From contig NZ_CP115165.1 in the NCBI RefSeq assembly GCF_028622095.1, forward strand, positions 2,415,501 to 2,479,500: a stretch of DNA of 64,000 nucleotides, in the 5' to 3' direction. Below, in pieces: positions 1 through 11,598 of the stretch. Source of the stretch: Deinococcus aquaticus. GTDB taxonomy: Bacteria > Deinococcota > Deinococci > Deinococcales > Deinococcaceae. The notes under the pieces are model-generated. The model worked only from the letters and a program-made list of their open reading frames with translations. It did no database searches and had not been told where the DNA came from. Each line of letters opens with the position of its first letter. Position 1 is the stretch's first letter. The position numbers were made by a program, and so were the translations under genes.

Positions 1-111
1 GAACACTGCTTCTGGATGAACGACGCCCGCTACACCCAGGTGGGCGCGGCGGTCGTGCAGGGCTCACGCGGCGCCGCGTACGTGATGGTCCTCAGCAGCA
101 ACTCCCGGTAA
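1..111 (+). CDS. CAP-domain (SCP-like) protein, C-terminal fragment
   Basis: The window opens inside a gene. The frame from base 1 reads 36 residues to a TAA stop at 109-111. The tail has an aromatic-rich strand, then [11 protein letters not shown] and a final hydrophobic strand, which fits the last beta strands of CAP/SCP extracellular domains. A full CAP protein of this type lies at 48222-49241, so the organism has at least two. The function is unknown; such proteins are normally secreted. The start lies outside the window and the family call rests on this short tail only. Confidence 0.5.
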   Translation, partial: EHCFWMNDARYTQVGAAVVQGSRGAAYVMVLSSNSR

Positions 112-173
112 CGCGGCGGCTGGTGTGGCCTGCCTGCCGCCGGGGGAGGCGGGTCACGGACTGTCCCGTTACC

Positions 174-194
174 CGAACAAGCGTTCGTTTGACT
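174..194 (+). promoter_or_regulatory. TetR-type operator upstream of scoA
   Basis: The core CGAACAAGCGTTCG is an inverted repeat (CGAAC, 4 bases, GTTCG). The 21-base stretch matches the site at 6611-6631 in 16 of 21 positions, including the run CGTT and the 3' end GACT. It lies just upstream of a TACACT -10 box (206-211) and would cover the -35 region, so repression is the likely effect. The regulator gene is not in the window; TetR-family control of acyl-CoA catabolism is known in Thermus and relatives. Confidence 0.6.
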
Positions 195-220
195 CCCGTG
201 GGCCTTACACTGGAGCTCAC

Positions 221-919
<699 letters not shown>

Positions 920-923
920 AGCC

Positions 924-1790
924 TCAGCGGCAGGCGTTCTCCTCGTTCTTCTCCTGCTGCCACCACCCGTCGAACGGTGTGACCGGCACGGCGCGCTTGT
1001 GACGGGTCTGAAGGTACATCCGTTCCAGCTTCCCGGCGACCTCCTCCGGCACGGGCTGGCCCTCCAGGTAATCGTCGATCTGCGCGTACGTGACGCCCAG
1101 TGCGTGCTCGTCCGGCAGGCCCGGGCGGTCGTCTTCCAGATCGGCGGTTGGCACCTTGCGCCACGTTTCCTCGGGCGCGCCCAGCTGAGCGAGCAGCTGC
1201 GCGCCCTGGCGTTTGCTCAGGCCGGTCAGGGGCGTGACGTCCACGCCGCCGTCACCGTACTTGGTGAAGAACCCGGTCAGGGCCTCGGCGGCGTGATCGG
1301 TGCCCACGACCAGCAGGTTCAGCTGCCCGGCTAGCGCGTACTGCGCGACCATGCGCTCGCGCGCCTTGATGTTGCCACGCACGAAATCACGCAGTTCCCC
1401 ACCGGCACCCGCCTCTGCCAGGGCGGCGGCGGCGGCGCTTGAGGCGGCGTCCACCGCGCCTTTCACGTTCACGGTCACGCTGTGGTCCGGGCGGATGAAC
1501 GCCAGGGCGCGCTGCGCGTCCGCCTCGTCAGCCTGCACGCCGTAAGGCAGGCGCACGGCCATGAACGTCGCCTCGGTCCCCCCGGCGCGCAGGCGCTCGG
1601 TGGCCAGCTGGCACAGCCGCCCCGCCAGGGTGCTGTCCTGCCCGCCGCTGATGCCCAGCACGAAGCCCCGCGCGCCCGACGCGCGCAGGTACGCGCACAG
1701 GAACGCCACGCGCCGCTCGATCTCGGCGGCCGGGTCAATCGGCGCCTGCACGGCCAGTTCACGCTGAATCTGCTCTCGAAGACCGGTCAT
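924..1790 (-). CDS. nadE: NH3-dependent NAD+ synthetase
   Basis: A 288-residue enzyme catalysing the last step of NAD+ synthesis: amidation of nicotinic acid adenine dinucleotide with ammonia and ATP. The pyrophosphatase P-loop SGGQDS is at residues 48-53. There is no glutaminase domain, and the length is close to the 275 residues of E. coli NadE. The start at 1790 (MTGLREQ) is 7 bases downstream of an AATACT box on the minus strand. It is divergent from niaP and convergent with scoA, and belongs functionally with the NAD salvage genes niaP-pncB-nadM on the other strand. Confidence 0.95.
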   Translation of the reverse strand: MTGLREQIQRELAVQAPIDPAAEIERRVAFLCAYLRASGARGFVLGISGGQDSTLAGRLCQLATERLRAGGTEATFMAVRLPYGVQADEADAQRALAFIRPDHSVTVNVKGAVDAASSAAAAALAEAGAGGELRDFVRGNIKARERMVAQYALAGQLNLLVVGTDHAAEALTGFFTKYGDGGVDVTPLTGLSKRQGAQLLAQLGAPEETWRKVPTADLEDDRPGLPDEHALGVTYAQIDDYLEGQPVPEEVAGKLERMYLQTRHKRAVPVTPFDGWWQQEKNEENACR

Positions 1791-1895
1791 GCGGCGCAGT
1801 ATTCCACGCGTCCGGCCTGCCTGAAGGTGGGGCGTTGGTGCCCCGCCGGGCCGCCCGCTGCGGAACATCCGGCGTTCCGGGCGGCCCGCTGCACC

Positions 1896-1901
1896 TAAGA
1901 T
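1896..1901 (+). promoter_or_regulatory. -10 box TAAGAT deciding the niaP start
   Basis: TAAGAT ends 7 bases before the GTG at 1909. The upstream ATG at 1900 overlaps the box itself, so it cannot be transcribed if this is the promoter; the GTG is therefore the better start. Confidence 0.6.
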
Positions 1902-1908
1902 GGGTGAT

Positions 1909-3321
1909 GTGAGTGACCGCCCCACCCTTCTGCGCCTGCCTGCCGACGCCGTGGCCGCTCCCGCTCCGGATACCCTGACGGTCGACGGGGTCATCGAACA
2001 CCTGGGTCTGGGGGCGTTTCAGTACCGGCTCCTGGTGATCTGCGGCCTGACCTTCGCCGCCGACGCCATGGCCGTGCTGGTCATGGGATTCGCGCTGAGC
2101 GGCGTGCGCGAGTCGTTCGGGCTGGAGGCCGGGACACTGCCGGTCACGCTGCTGACCCTGGCGACCTTTGCGGGCATGTTCGTGGGCGCGCCCTTCTGGG
2201 GCCGGGCCGCCGACCGCTTTGGCCGCCGCCCGGTGTTCCTGACGACCGTGACGCTGGGCGTGCTGTTCGGCCTGCTCAGCGCACTGGCACCCAGCGTGTG
2301 GGTGCTGATCGCCGCGCGGGTCCTGACGGGCTTCGCCATCGGTGGGACCATGCCCGTGGATTACGCCATGATGGCCGAATTCATGCCCGCCGCGCTGCGC
2401 GGCCGCTTTCTGGTGCTGGTCGAGGGCTTCTGGGCCATCGGGACGCTGGGCATGGCGGCGCTCGCCTCGGTGCTGCTGGCCGGCGGCACCCTGGAATTAC
2501 CCGGCGACGGCTGGCGCTGGCTGGTGGCCCTGACGGCCCTGCCGGGCATCGCGGGTCTGTTCGTGCGGCTGGGCGTGCCGGATTCGCCCCGCTGGCTGGT
2601 CGCGCACGGCCGCATGGACGACGCCCTGAGCGCCCTGCGGCAGGTGGCCCGCCGCAACCGCCGCGAGCTGCCGGACCGGCCGCTGGCCCCGCCGCTGCCC
2701 CTGCTGCGCCAGAAATCGCGGTTCGCGGTGCTGTTCGGCCCGGACCTGCGGGACCGGACGTTCCTGCTGGCCGCCGCGTGGTTCGGCATGAGCCTCGGGT
2801 ACTACGGCATCTTCTCGTGGCTGCCCACGTACCTGCGCGCCAACGGCTTCGAACTGACCGACACGTACCTGACGACCCTGCTGCTGGCCTTCGCGCAGGT
2901 GCCGGGGTACCTGCTGGCCTCGCTGCTGGTCGAGTGGGTGGGCCGCCGCGCCACGCTGGTGGGCTTCATGCTGGTCAGCGCGCTCGGCGCGTACCTGTTC
3001 CTGCTGGTGGACTCGGCCGTGGGAGTGCTGCTGGCCTCGGCGCTGCTGTCGTTCTCGCTGCTGGGCACCTGGGGCGCACTGTACGCCTACACGCCCGAGC
3101 TGTTCCCCACGCTGCTGCGCGCCTCGGGCATGGGGGTCGCCAGTGCGTTCGCGCGGCTGGGCAGCCTGATCTCGCCGTTCGCGGGCGCGCTGCTGCTGGG
3201 CGGGAACCTCGCGCAGTCCCTGACGGTGTTCGCGGCGCTGTTCGTACTGTCGGCCGCCTGCATCTGGACGGTCGGCATCGAGACGCGCGGCCGGCCGCTG
3301 CGGGACCGGGAGACCGCGTGA
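1909..3321 (+). CDS. niaP: Niacin transporter NiaP (MFS)
   Basis: A 470-residue, 12-helix major facilitator carrier. The MFS signature [11 protein letters not shown] follows helix 2, and the block [19 protein letters not shown] in the C-terminal half closely resembles Bacillus NiaP, which imports nicotinate and nicotinamide. The neighbours support this: nadE is divergent, and pncB, which uses nicotinate, starts inside the stop codon of this gene (GTGA, 3318-3321). The start is taken as GTG 1909, leaderless behind TAAGAT; ATG 1900 is the alternative and adds three residues. Substrate is inferred from similarity and context. Confidence 0.82.
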   Translation: MSDRPTLLRLPADAVAAPAPDTLTVDGVIEHLGLGAFQYRLLVICGLTFAADAMAVLVMGFALSGVRESFGLEAGTLPVTLLTLATFAGMFVGAPFWGRAADRFGRRPVFLTTVTLGVLFGLLSALAPSVWVLIAARVLTGFAIGGTMPVDYAMMAEFMPAALRGRFLVLVEGFWAIGTLGMAALASVLLAGGTLELPGDGWRWLVALTALPGIAGLFVRLGVPDSPRWLVAHGRMDDALSALRQVARRNRRELPDRPLAPPLPLLRQKSRFAVLFGPDLRDRTFLLAAAWFGMSLGYYGIFSWLPTYLRANGFELTDTYLTTLLLAFAQVPGYLLASLLVEWVGRRATLVGFMLVSALGAYLFLLVDSAVGVLLASALLSFSLLGTWGALYAYTPELFPTLLRASGMGVASAFARLGSLISPFAGALLLGGNLAQSLTVFAALFVLSAACIWTVGIETRGRPLRDRETA

Positions 3322-4778
3322 CCTCCAAGGGAGCGTTCGGCCCGGCGCTGTTCACGGACCTGTACCAGCTGACCATGATGCAGGGGTACTTCGTCAGCGG
3401 CCTGCACACCCAGCCCGCCACTTTCGACCTGTCGTACCGCCGTAACCCCTACCGGGGCGGGTACGCCGTGTGGGCCGGACTGGAACCTGCCCTGGAGTAC
3501 CTGAACGGCCTGCGTTTCGGCGAGACGGACCTCGCGTACCTGGGCAGCCTGGGCCTGTTCCGCCCGGATTTCCTGTCGGCCCTGCGCGACTGGCGCTTCA
3601 CGGGCCGCGTGACGGCCTTCCCGGAAGGCAGCGTGGTCTTTCCCAGCGAGCCGCTGCTGACCGTGCAGGGACCGCTCTGGGAGGCGCAACTGGTCGAGAC
3701 GGCGCTGCTGAACGTCCTGAACTTCCAGACCCTGATCGCCACCAAGGCCGCCCGCTGCCTGCACGCCGCGCAGGCTGGCGCGCACGGGGGCGAGATCGTG
3801 GAATTCGGCGCGCGCCGCGCCCAGGGACCTGACGGCGCACTTGGCGCGGCCCGCGCCGCCGTGATCGGCGGGGCCACCGGCACCAGCAACGTGGAAGCCG
3901 CCGCCCGCTACGGCCTGCGCGTGACCGGCACGCACGCGCACGCCTGGGTCGAGAGCTTCCCGGACGAACTGAGCGCCTTCCGCGCCTACGCCGCGCTGTA
4001 CCCGGACGCCACCACGCTGCTGCTCGACACCTTCGACACGCTCCGCAGCGGCCTCCCGAACGCCCTGACCGTCGCGCGGGAACTGCGTGAGGCCGGGCAC
4101 GAACTGCGCGGCGTGCGCCTGGACAGCGGGGATCTGGCGTACCTGTCCGCGCAGGTGCGGGCCGCGCTGGACGGTGCGGGCTTCCCGGACGTGCAGATCA
4201 TCGCCAGTAACGACCTGTCGGAATTCGTGATCGAGAGCGTCATTCAGGGCGGCGGGCGCATCGACGTGTACGGCATCGGCACGCAACTCGCCACGGGCGG
4301 CGGCGAAGGCGGCGGCGCGCTGGGCGGCGTGTACAAACTCGTGGCACTGGGCGGGCAGGACCGCATGAAACTCACGGGCGACCCGGCCAAGACCAGTGTG
4401 CCCGGCACCAAACGCGTGTGGCGCGCCTGCGACAGTGCGGGCCGCCTCGCGCTGGACGTCGTGGCCGGCGAACAGGAGGCGGCCCCGCAGCCCGGCGAGC
4501 GCGTCAGCGACCCCGCCAACCCCATGCGGTCGCGCCGCGTTCCGGACGGCCTGACCTGGACCGACCCGCGCGTGACCGTCATGGACGCCGGGCGGCGCAC
4601 CCGTCCGCCCGAGACCCTGCCGGACCTTCAGGCCCGCGCGCACTCGGCGCTGGCATCCCTGCCCGACGGCACTCGCCGGCTGCTGAACCCGCACGCGTAC
4701 CACGTGAGTCTCAGCGCCGCGCTTCAGGGGCGCCGGGACGCCCTGATCACGGACCTGCGCGACCGCCACGGGCTGTAA
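3318..4778 (+). CDS. pncB: Nicotinate phosphoribosyltransferase
   Basis: A 486-residue enzyme that joins nicotinate to PRPP to give nicotinate mononucleotide, the entry step of the Preiss-Handler pathway. The N-terminal block [14 protein letters not shown] is diagnostic, DSGDL sits near residue 268 and ASNDL follows. The GTG start at 3318 overlaps the niaP stop as GTGA, so translation is probably coupled. The next gene (nadM-like) begins 9 bases downstream, so import, phosphoribosylation and adenylylation of niacin form one operon. Confidence 0.95.
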   Translation: MTSKGAFGPALFTDLYQLTMMQGYFVSGLHTQPATFDLSYRRNPYRGGYAVWAGLEPALEYLNGLRFGETDLAYLGSLGLFRPDFLSALRDWRFTGRVTAFPEGSVVFPSEPLLTVQGPLWEAQLVETALLNVLNFQTLIATKAARCLHAAQAGAHGGEIVEFGARRAQGPDGALGAARAAVIGGATGTSNVEAAARYGLRVTGTHAHAWVESFPDELSAFRAYAALYPDATTLLLDTFDTLRSGLPNALTVARELREAGHELRGVRLDSGDLAYLSAQVRAALDGAGFPDVQIIASNDLSEFVIESVIQGGGRIDVYGIGTQLATGGGEGGGALGGVYKLVALGGQDRMKLTGDPAKTSVPGTKRVWRACDSAGRLALDVVAGEQEAAPQPGERVSDPANPMRSRRVPDGLTWTDPRVTVMDAGRRTRPPETLPDLQARAHSALASLPDGTRRLLNPHAYHVSLSAALQGRRDALITDLRDRHGL

Positions 4779-4787
4779 GGGGGAGCC

Positions 4788-5732
4788 GTGCCGCCCGCCT
4801 CCCGCACGCCCGGCGCGCTCGCCGTGTACATCGGGCGCTTCCAGCCGCTGCACGACGCGCACCTGCACACCATTCAGGCGGCGCTGCACCGGCACGCGCA
4901 CCTGCTGGTCCTGACCGGCAGCGCCAACCTCGCCCGCTCGGCCCACAATCCCTGGACCGCCCCGGAACGCGCCCGCCTGATCCGCGCCGCGCTGCGCGAG
5001 TCCGGTCACGACACCCGCCGCCTGAGCGTGCGCCCCCTGCCCGACGAGTTCGACGCTGGACTGTGGGCCGCGCAGGTGCAGGCCGCCGTGGCCGCCACCC
5101 TGGACCGCCTCGGGCCGCGCCCGGTCGTCCTGACCGGCTTCGAGAAGGACGCCAGCAGCGGTTACCTGCGCTGGTTCCCGCAGTGGCAGGCCGACCCCGT
5201 CCCCGCCCAGACGGCCGGCGGGACGGGCCTGCTGAATGCCACCGACCTGCGCGCCGCACTGCTGGGCAGGGGAGAGGTGCCGCCCCACGTCCCACCAGCC
5301 GTGCAGGCTTTCCTGCGCGACTTCCTGCGCACCCGCACCGCCGCCCGCCTGAGCGCCGAGTACCACGCCATTCAGGCCGCCCGCGCCGCCCTGAGCGGCA
5401 CGCCCACGCCCCGGCACGAGCGGCTGGACCTGCACACCGACGCACACACTGTCTGGCTCGCGCGCCGCGACGGTCCCATCGGGCGCGGCCTGTGGGCGCT
5501 GCCCGCCACCCCCCTCCTGCCCGGCGACCTGCCCTCTCAGGCCGCCGTGTTCGCGCACCCGGCCCGCTCACCGGTCTGGCCCACCACCGCGCACGCCGTC
5601 CGCGTCACTGCCCCGCCGCCCGGCACGCGGCCCGTCCCGCTGGACGCCGCACTGGCCCGCCCACACGCCTTCTTCGAGGATCACCACGTCATCCTCTGCC
5701 GGATGCTGGAGGCGGGCCGCAGTCGTGCGTGA
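4788..5732 (+). CDS. NadM-type NMN adenylyltransferase with degenerate Nudix domain
   Basis: A 314-residue protein. Residues 1 to about 185 are the adenylyltransferase, with the nucleotidyl-transfer motif GRFQPLHDAH at 16-25 and a HNPW block; it should convert mononucleotide plus ATP to dinucleotide. The rest matches the Nudix half of NadM-Nudix proteins: AEYHAIQ linker, GLWALP, HPARS, TAHAV and FEDHHVIL are all present. The Nudix box (G, five residues, E, then REUxEE) that should follow GLWALP is missing, replaced by a short proline-rich loop. ADP-ribose hydrolysis is therefore unlikely. GTG start with an AAGGGGGAG Shine-Dalgarno, 9 bases after pncB. Confidence 0.85.
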   Translation: MPPASRTPGALAVYIGRFQPLHDAHLHTIQAALHRHAHLLVLTGSANLARSAHNPWTAPERARLIRAALRESGHDTRRLSVRPLPDEFDAGLWAAQVQAAVAATLDRLGPRPVVLTGFEKDASSGYLRWFPQWQADPVPAQTAGGTGLLNATDLRAALLGRGEVPPHVPPAVQAFLRDFLRTRTAARLSAEYHAIQAARAALSGTPTPRHERLDLHTDAHTVWLARRDGPIGRGLWALPATPLLPGDLPSQAAVFAHPARSPVWPTTAHAVRVTAPPPGTRPVPLDAALARPHAFFEDHHVILCRMLEAGRSRA

Positions 5733-5790
5733 AAGGCATGGACTGTCCATCAGCCATCCTCCATCAGCCTGCCTGAAACGTGCCTGTGAC

Positions 5791-5816
5791 GGACAGTGGG
5801 CATGATGGCCCTGTCC
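5791..5816 (+). terminator. Hairpin after the NAD salvage operon
   Basis: GGACA then GGGC pair with GCCC and TGTCC around the loop ATGATG. It lies 58 bases after the nadM-like stop. There is no T-run, so it could be a weak terminator or only an RNA stabiliser. Confidence 0.4.
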
Positions 5817-5915
5817 GATCCGTCCGGTCGGGCCGCTTGACAGGCCCGGCCAGCGCGCCGCAAGCTGCCCCTGACTTTCACAATTTCGCCCCTACCGACT
5901 TCAAGGAGGTCACCC

Positions 5916-6545
<630 letters not shown>

Positions 6546-6610
6546 CACGGATTCCGTCTGCCCCCGCATCCTGACCGGTGCGGGGGGTGTGTCATGAATC
6601 CCACCACAAC

Positions 6611-6631
6611 CTAACGACCGTTTGTTAGACT
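6611..6631 (+). promoter_or_regulatory. TetR-type operator overlapping the carboxylase promoter
   Basis: CTAACGACCGTTTGTTAG (6611-6628) is an imperfect palindrome with perfect outer arms CTAAC and GTTAG. Its 3' part overlaps the -10 box TAGACT (6626-6631) of the carboxylase gene, so a bound protein would block RNA polymerase. It shares 16 of 21 positions with the site at 174-194 before scoA, which suggests one TetR-family repressor for both. Confidence 0.65.
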
Positions 6632-6641
6632 GTGGGCAACA

Positions 6642-8327
6642 ATGACCCAGCCAGACACCAGCGCCCCCCCGGCGCCCCCCGCCCGTAGCGCGTGGCAGGA
6701 CGCCCTGGAACGCCTCGCCACTGACCGCCTGACCGTCCACGCCGGCGGCGGACCCAAAGCCCAGCAGCGCCAGCACGACAAGAACCGCCTGACCGCCCGC
6801 GAACGTATCCGCCAGCTGATCGACGACCAGACGCCCTTCAACGAACTGATGACCTTCGCCGGCTGGGAGATGTACCAGGACGTCGGCGGTTGCCCGTCGG
6901 GCGGCACCGTCACCGGCATCGGCACCATCCAGGGCCGCCCGTGGATGATCATTGCCAACGACGCCACCGTGAAGGCGGGCGCGTTCTTTCCGATCACTGC
7001 GAAGAAGGTCATCCGCGCGCAGACCATCGCCCTGGAAAACCACCTGCCGGTCGTGTACCTCGTGGATAGCGCCGGTGTGTACCTGCCCATGCAGGACGAG
7101 ATCTTCCCCGATCAGGACGACTTCGGTCGCGTGTTCTACCTCAACGCCCGCATGAGCGCGCGCGGCATCCCGCAGATCGCCGCGATCATGGGCAACTGCG
7201 TGGCGGGCGGCGCGTACCTGCCCGTCATGTGCGACACGCTGATCATGACCGAAGGCTCAGGCCTGTACCTCGCCGGACCCGCGCTGGTGAAGGCCGCCAT
7301 CGGGCAGGTCGTGGACAGCGAGGACCTCGGCGGGGCCAGTATGCACGCCAGCATCGCGGGCACCGTGGACTACAAGGAACCCGACGACGCCGCCGCACTG
7401 AAACGCATCCGCGCGCTGGCCGACCTGTACGCGCAGGGCGAAAGCGCCCCCTTCGCCAGACGCCGCAAGGAGCCGCTGCCCGCCCCGGAACGCGACCTGA
7501 CCGACCTCGTGGGCTTCGACGGTAGCAAGACCTACGACGTGCGCGACCTGATCACCGCCCTGGTGGACGGCGGCCCAGAAGGTGAGCCCAGCTTCCACGA
7601 GTTCAAAGCCGAGTACGGCGAGACCCTCGTGTGCGGCTTCGCCCGCGCCGGTGGCTTCCCCGTCGCGTTCGTGGCGAACCAGCGCACCGTCATCAAGAAG
7701 AAACTCAAGAGCGGCGGCGAACCCGGCCTGCGCACCCGCATCGAGGTCGGTGGCGTCATCTACGGCGACAGCGCCGACAAGGCCGCCCGCTTCATCATGG
7801 ACGCCAACCAGGCCGGCGTGCCCCTCGTGTTCCTGAGCGACGTGACCGGCTTCATGGTCGGCCGCGACAGCGAACAGGAAGGCATCATCCGGCGCGGCGC
7901 GAAACTCGTGAACGCCGTCAGCAACTCCGTCGTGCCCAAGATCACCATCATCACCGGGGGTTCTTTCGGCGCGGGGAACTACGCCATGAACGGCAAGGCC
8001 TACGCCCCCCGCTTCCTGTTCGCGTGGCCCAGCGCCAAATACGCCGTCATGAGCGGCAACGCCGCCGCCAAGACCCTCATGGACATCCAGCTCGCCGCCC
8101 TGAAACGCGCCGGTACCGAACCTGACGACGAGGACATCCTGCGCCTCTACGACGAGGTCAAGAGCAAGTACGACACCGAACTCGACCCCCGCTACGCCGC
8201 CGCCCGCCTCTGGGTCGACGAGATCATTCAACCCAACGACACCCGCGAGCGCCTGATCCGCGCCCTGGAAGCCTGCGCCCAGAACCCCCACCAGGACGAA
8301 TTCCGGGTCGGCGTGTTCCAGGTGTAA
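6642..8327 (+). CDS. Acyl-CoA carboxylase, carboxyltransferase (beta) subunit, MCC-like
   Basis: A 561-residue biotin-dependent carboxyltransferase. The stretch IFPDQDDFGRVFYLNARMSA and the LAGPALVKAA/EDLGGA block are closest to 3-methylcrotonyl-CoA carboxylase beta subunits (leucine breakdown); geranyl- or propionyl-type activity cannot be excluded. The biotin carboxylase/carrier subunit is not in the window. The start ATG 6642 lies 10 bases after TAGACT, which itself overlaps a TetR-type operator. The acyl-CoA dehydrogenase gene follows after 106 bases, and together with scoA/scoB the set fits branched-chain or acyl-CoA degradation to acetoacetate and acetyl-CoA. Confidence 0.88.
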   Translation: MTQPDTSAPPAPPARSAWQDALERLATDRLTVHAGGGPKAQQRQHDKNRLTARERIRQLIDDQTPFNELMTFAGWEMYQDVGGCPSGGTVTGIGTIQGRPWMIIANDATVKAGAFFPITAKKVIRAQTIALENHLPVVYLVDSAGVYLPMQDEIFPDQDDFGRVFYLNARMSARGIPQIAAIMGNCVAGGAYLPVMCDTLIMTEGSGLYLAGPALVKAAIGQVVDSEDLGGASMHASIAGTVDYKEPDDAAALKRIRALADLYAQGESAPFARRRKEPLPAPERDLTDLVGFDGSKTYDVRDLITALVDGGPEGEPSFHEFKAEYGETLVCGFARAGGFPVAFVANQRTVIKKKLKSGGEPGLRTRIEVGGVIYGDSADKAARFIMDANQAGVPLVFLSDVTGFMVGRDSEQEGIIRRGAKLVNAVSNSVVPKITIITGGSFGAGNYAMNGKAYAPRFLFAWPSAKYAVMSGNAAAKTLMDIQLAALKRAGTEPDDEDILRLYDEVKSKYDTELDPRYAAARLWVDEIIQPNDTRERLIRALEACAQNPHQDEFRVGVFQV

Positions 8328-8334
8328 GCGGGCG

Positions 8335-8416
8335 GATGGCTGAAGGCAGATGGCCTATGGCCTACAACGCCCCAGCCCCGCCTTCGCCATCCGCTATCTG
8401 CCATCCGCCATCTGCC
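8335..8416 (+). repeat. Short heptamer-like repeats forming an inverted repeat
   Basis: Between the carboxylase and dehydrogenase genes, GGATGGC and GCAGATGGC on the left pair with GCCATCCGC and GCCATCTGCC on the right. The units resemble the CATCAGC heptamers at 55683-55715 and the ATCAGCC copies near 5748-5772, so they look like a dispersed intergenic repeat able to fold in the mRNA. Confidence 0.5.
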
Positions 8417-8433
8417 CTCCGAAGGAGCCCCCC

Positions 8434-9642
<1,209 letters not shown>

Positions 9643-9669
9643 ACCGGGGGGCCGGGGAGGGGCCGGGGG

Positions 9670-10206
9670 TCAGTCCTCCGGCTCCTCCAGTTTTTCCAGG
9701 AACTCGTCGTACTGGTACGTGATCTGATCCGAGAAGCCGTACCCGAATCCGCCAGCGTTCGACACCAGCCGTTCCAGCCGCTTGAATGGAATGTCTTTCA
9801 GGTCGAGGGTCGCCGCGCGTTTCAGGGCCGCCTCGAAGACGCCTTCCATGCTGCCGTAGTTGTTCTCCGGCCAGTCGCCGTACGCGTGCAGGCACATCAC
9901 ACCGGCCTCCACGTAGCGCAGTTCCGCGTCGAGCGCGTCGGCGGGCGCGGCGACCTTCAGGTACGCGGCCAGGGCCTTCTTCGCCCCGCCGACCTTCATG
10001 GTTGGAAGGCGACCGGACGTGCGGAACGCCTTCTCCAGCTCGGTTTCCAGCCGGTCCAGCAGGCCGCTGTGGTCGCCTTCCAGCAGCGCGGCCAGCTGGC
10101 GTTTGTTGTCGGCGCTGGCGCGGTACAGGGCTACGAGGACCTCGCGGAGTTCCGGAGCGTCCATATCACCGAGCGTCTGGCGAAGTTGCGTGAGGGTCAG
10201 GGCCAT
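9670..10206 (-). CDS. Hypothetical protein, DUF6155-like
   Basis: A 178-residue, charged, soluble and mostly helical protein. The N-terminal LRQTLGDMD...LVALYRAS block and the central YVEAGVMCLHAYGDWPENNY resemble the DUF6155 family as I recall it, which has no assigned function. Start ATG 10206 lies 6 bases after a TACGCT box (10213-10218 on the minus strand), so it is probably leaderless. It is divergent from the hydrolase gene, with only 38 bases between the two start codons, so their promoters overlap. Confidence 0.7.
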   Translation of the reverse strand: MALTLTQLRQTLGDMDAPELREVLVALYRASADNKRQLAALLEGDHSGLLDRLETELEKAFRTSGRLPTMKVGGAKKALAAYLKVAAPADALDAELRYVEAGVMCLHAYGDWPENNYGSMEGVFEAALKRAATLDLKDIPFKRLERLVSNAGGFGYGFSDQITYQYDEFLEKLEEPED

Positions 10207-10244
10207 GCCGTCAGCGTACCGGCTGGCGGGTGCGACAATCAGCC

Positions 10245-11264
10245 ATGAAAGCCGGAAGACTGTGGGGGGTGGGGGCGGCACTGGCGCTGGGCGCGTGGGT
10301 CCTCTCGACCAGACGCGCCGCCTCGTACGCCCAGTTGCACCCGGAGTTGCGCTCGCCGTTCGTGCGCCTGCGGACGCCGCCGTTCACGCCGGGCGTCGTG
10401 GCGGTTATGGGGGCGATGCAGGCCCGCGCGAAGGCCCCCGCGTTGCCGAACGGGGTGGCGGTCGAGGAGCGGCGCATTCCCGGCCTCCCCGGTGCGCCGG
10501 ATGTGACGGTGTTCGTGTATAGGCCCCCGAATCTCCCGGCGGGCGCGGCGGCGATCCTGAACATTCACGGGGGCGGGTACGTGACCGGGTCGGCCGCCTC
10601 GTACCACCCGCAGAGCGCCGCGTACGCGCGGGAACTCGGGGTGCTGGTCGTGGGTGTCGAGTACCGCCTCGCGCCGGGCACGCCGTTCCCCGGCCCGCTG
10701 GAGGACTGTTACGCCGCCCTGACCTGGATGGCACGCGGGTCGGATGCGCTGGGCCTCGACCCGGCCCGTATCGCGCTGGTCGGCGACAGTGCCGGGGGTG
10801 GACTGGCCGCCGCTCTGGCGCAACTCGCGCACGACCGGGGCGAGGTCACGCCCGCGTTTCAGCTGCTGTACTACCCGATGCTGGACGACCGCACCACCCT
10901 GGCAGCCACGCACGACGAGCGCGGGGATTTCATCTGGCGGCCCGCGTCCAACCAGTTCGGGTGGTCGGCTTACCTGGGCCGCCCTCCAAGGATGGACAGC
11001 GCCCCCGAGTACGCCGCGCCCGCCCGCCGCGAGAGCCTGGAAGGCCTGCCGCCCGCGTGGATCGGCGTGGGCACCCTCGACCTGTTCTGCCCGGAAGACC
11101 GCGCGTACGCCCGCCGCCTCACGGGCGCCGGCGTGCCCTGCGAGTACGTCGAGGTGCCCGGTGCGTACCACGCCTTCGAGCGCTTCGCGCCGGACTCGGC
11201 GGTGGCCCGCACCTTCACGGCCTCCGCCCTGAACGCCCTGCGGCGCGGGCTGGGGCTGGCGTGA
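10245..11264 (+). CDS. Alpha/beta hydrolase, hormone-sensitive-lipase type
   Basis: A 339-residue carboxylesterase-like enzyme. HGGGYVTGS is the oxyanion-hole motif of the HSL family and GDSAGGGLA carries the nucleophile serine; a late aspartate and the H in GAYHAFERF complete the triad. The first 20 residues form one hydrophobic stretch that may be a signal anchor. Start ATG 10245 lies 5 bases after GACAAT in the short divergent gap with the DUF6155-like gene. The natural ester is unknown. Confidence 0.88.
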   Translation: MKAGRLWGVGAALALGAWVLSTRRAASYAQLHPELRSPFVRLRTPPFTPGVVAVMGAMQARAKAPALPNGVAVEERRIPGLPGAPDVTVFVYRPPNLPAGAAAILNIHGGGYVTGSAASYHPQSAAYARELGVLVVGVEYRLAPGTPFPGPLEDCYAALTWMARGSDALGLDPARIALVGDSAGGGLAAALAQLAHDRGEVTPAFQLLYYPMLDDRTTLAATHDERGDFIWRPASNQFGWSAYLGRPPRMDSAPEYAAPARRESLEGLPPAWIGVGTLDLFCPEDRAYARRLTGAGVPCEYVEVPGAYHAFERFAPDSAVARTFTASALNALRRGLGLA

Positions 11265-11421
11265 AGAGGACTGTCAGAATCTGTCAGGTACGCGCGTGGG
11301 GGGCCTTGAGTGCTGCGGGCGGGACGTTTGTCTGGAGTGCGTGCTGCACGGCGCGGCGGGTGTGAGTCCGGGGTGTGAACTTATCGTAAGCTTCGTGCCA
11401 TCTCTGTCAGGGTTTGGTCTT

Positions 11422-11427
11422 TACACT
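11422..11427 (+). promoter_or_regulatory. -10 box TACACT of the 34-residue gene
   Basis: TACACT ends 7 bases before ATG 11435, the usual leaderless spacing in this window. There is no plausible ribosome-binding site in between. Confidence 0.65.
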
Positions 11428-11434
11428 GGTGGAC

Positions 11435-11539
11435 ATGAAGGGCCTGCGTGAATTTGTTGACTGGCTCCGCGAGGTGCTGAAAGGCAGCCCGCAACCACAG
11501 CCGGTGCCGATCCCCGTGCGCGTGCGTGACCGTCGCTAG
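11435..11539 (+). CDS. Leaderless 34-residue small protein
   Basis: A short gene with a complete expression unit: -10 box TACACT at 11422-11427, ATG seven bases later, 34 codons, TAG, then a T-tailed hairpin at 11567-11598. The peptide begins MKGLREFVDWLREVLKG, an amphipathic helix, and continues with a PQPQPVPIPV linker and a basic end RVRDRR. A membrane-surface or protein-binding role is possible. I do not recognise a family. The independent promoter and terminator argue against chance. Confidence 0.65.
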   Translation: MKGLREFVDWLREVLKGSPQPQPVPIPVRVRDRR

Positions 11540-11566
11540 GGGCACTGCTTTTCCCGTCATCTTCCC

Positions 11567-11598
11567 GCCCACCCGCTGTTTCCGGGGTGGGCGTTTTT
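11567..11598 (+). terminator. Intrinsic terminator of the small-protein gene
   Basis: GCCCACCC pairs with GGGTGGGC around a 10-base loop, followed by GTTTTT. This is the clearest rho-independent terminator in this part of the window. Confidence 0.85.

Noticed and set aside
125..220. An N-terminal extension of scoA from 125
   Set aside because: It would run through the TetR operator and the TACACT box; the family N-terminus starts at 221.
3087..5558. An 823-codon open frame on the minus strand opposite pncB and the nadM-like gene
   Set aside because: It is an antisense shadow caused by high GC: its composition is Gly/Arg/Ala/Gln-rich with no domain, while both plus-strand genes have clear family motifs.
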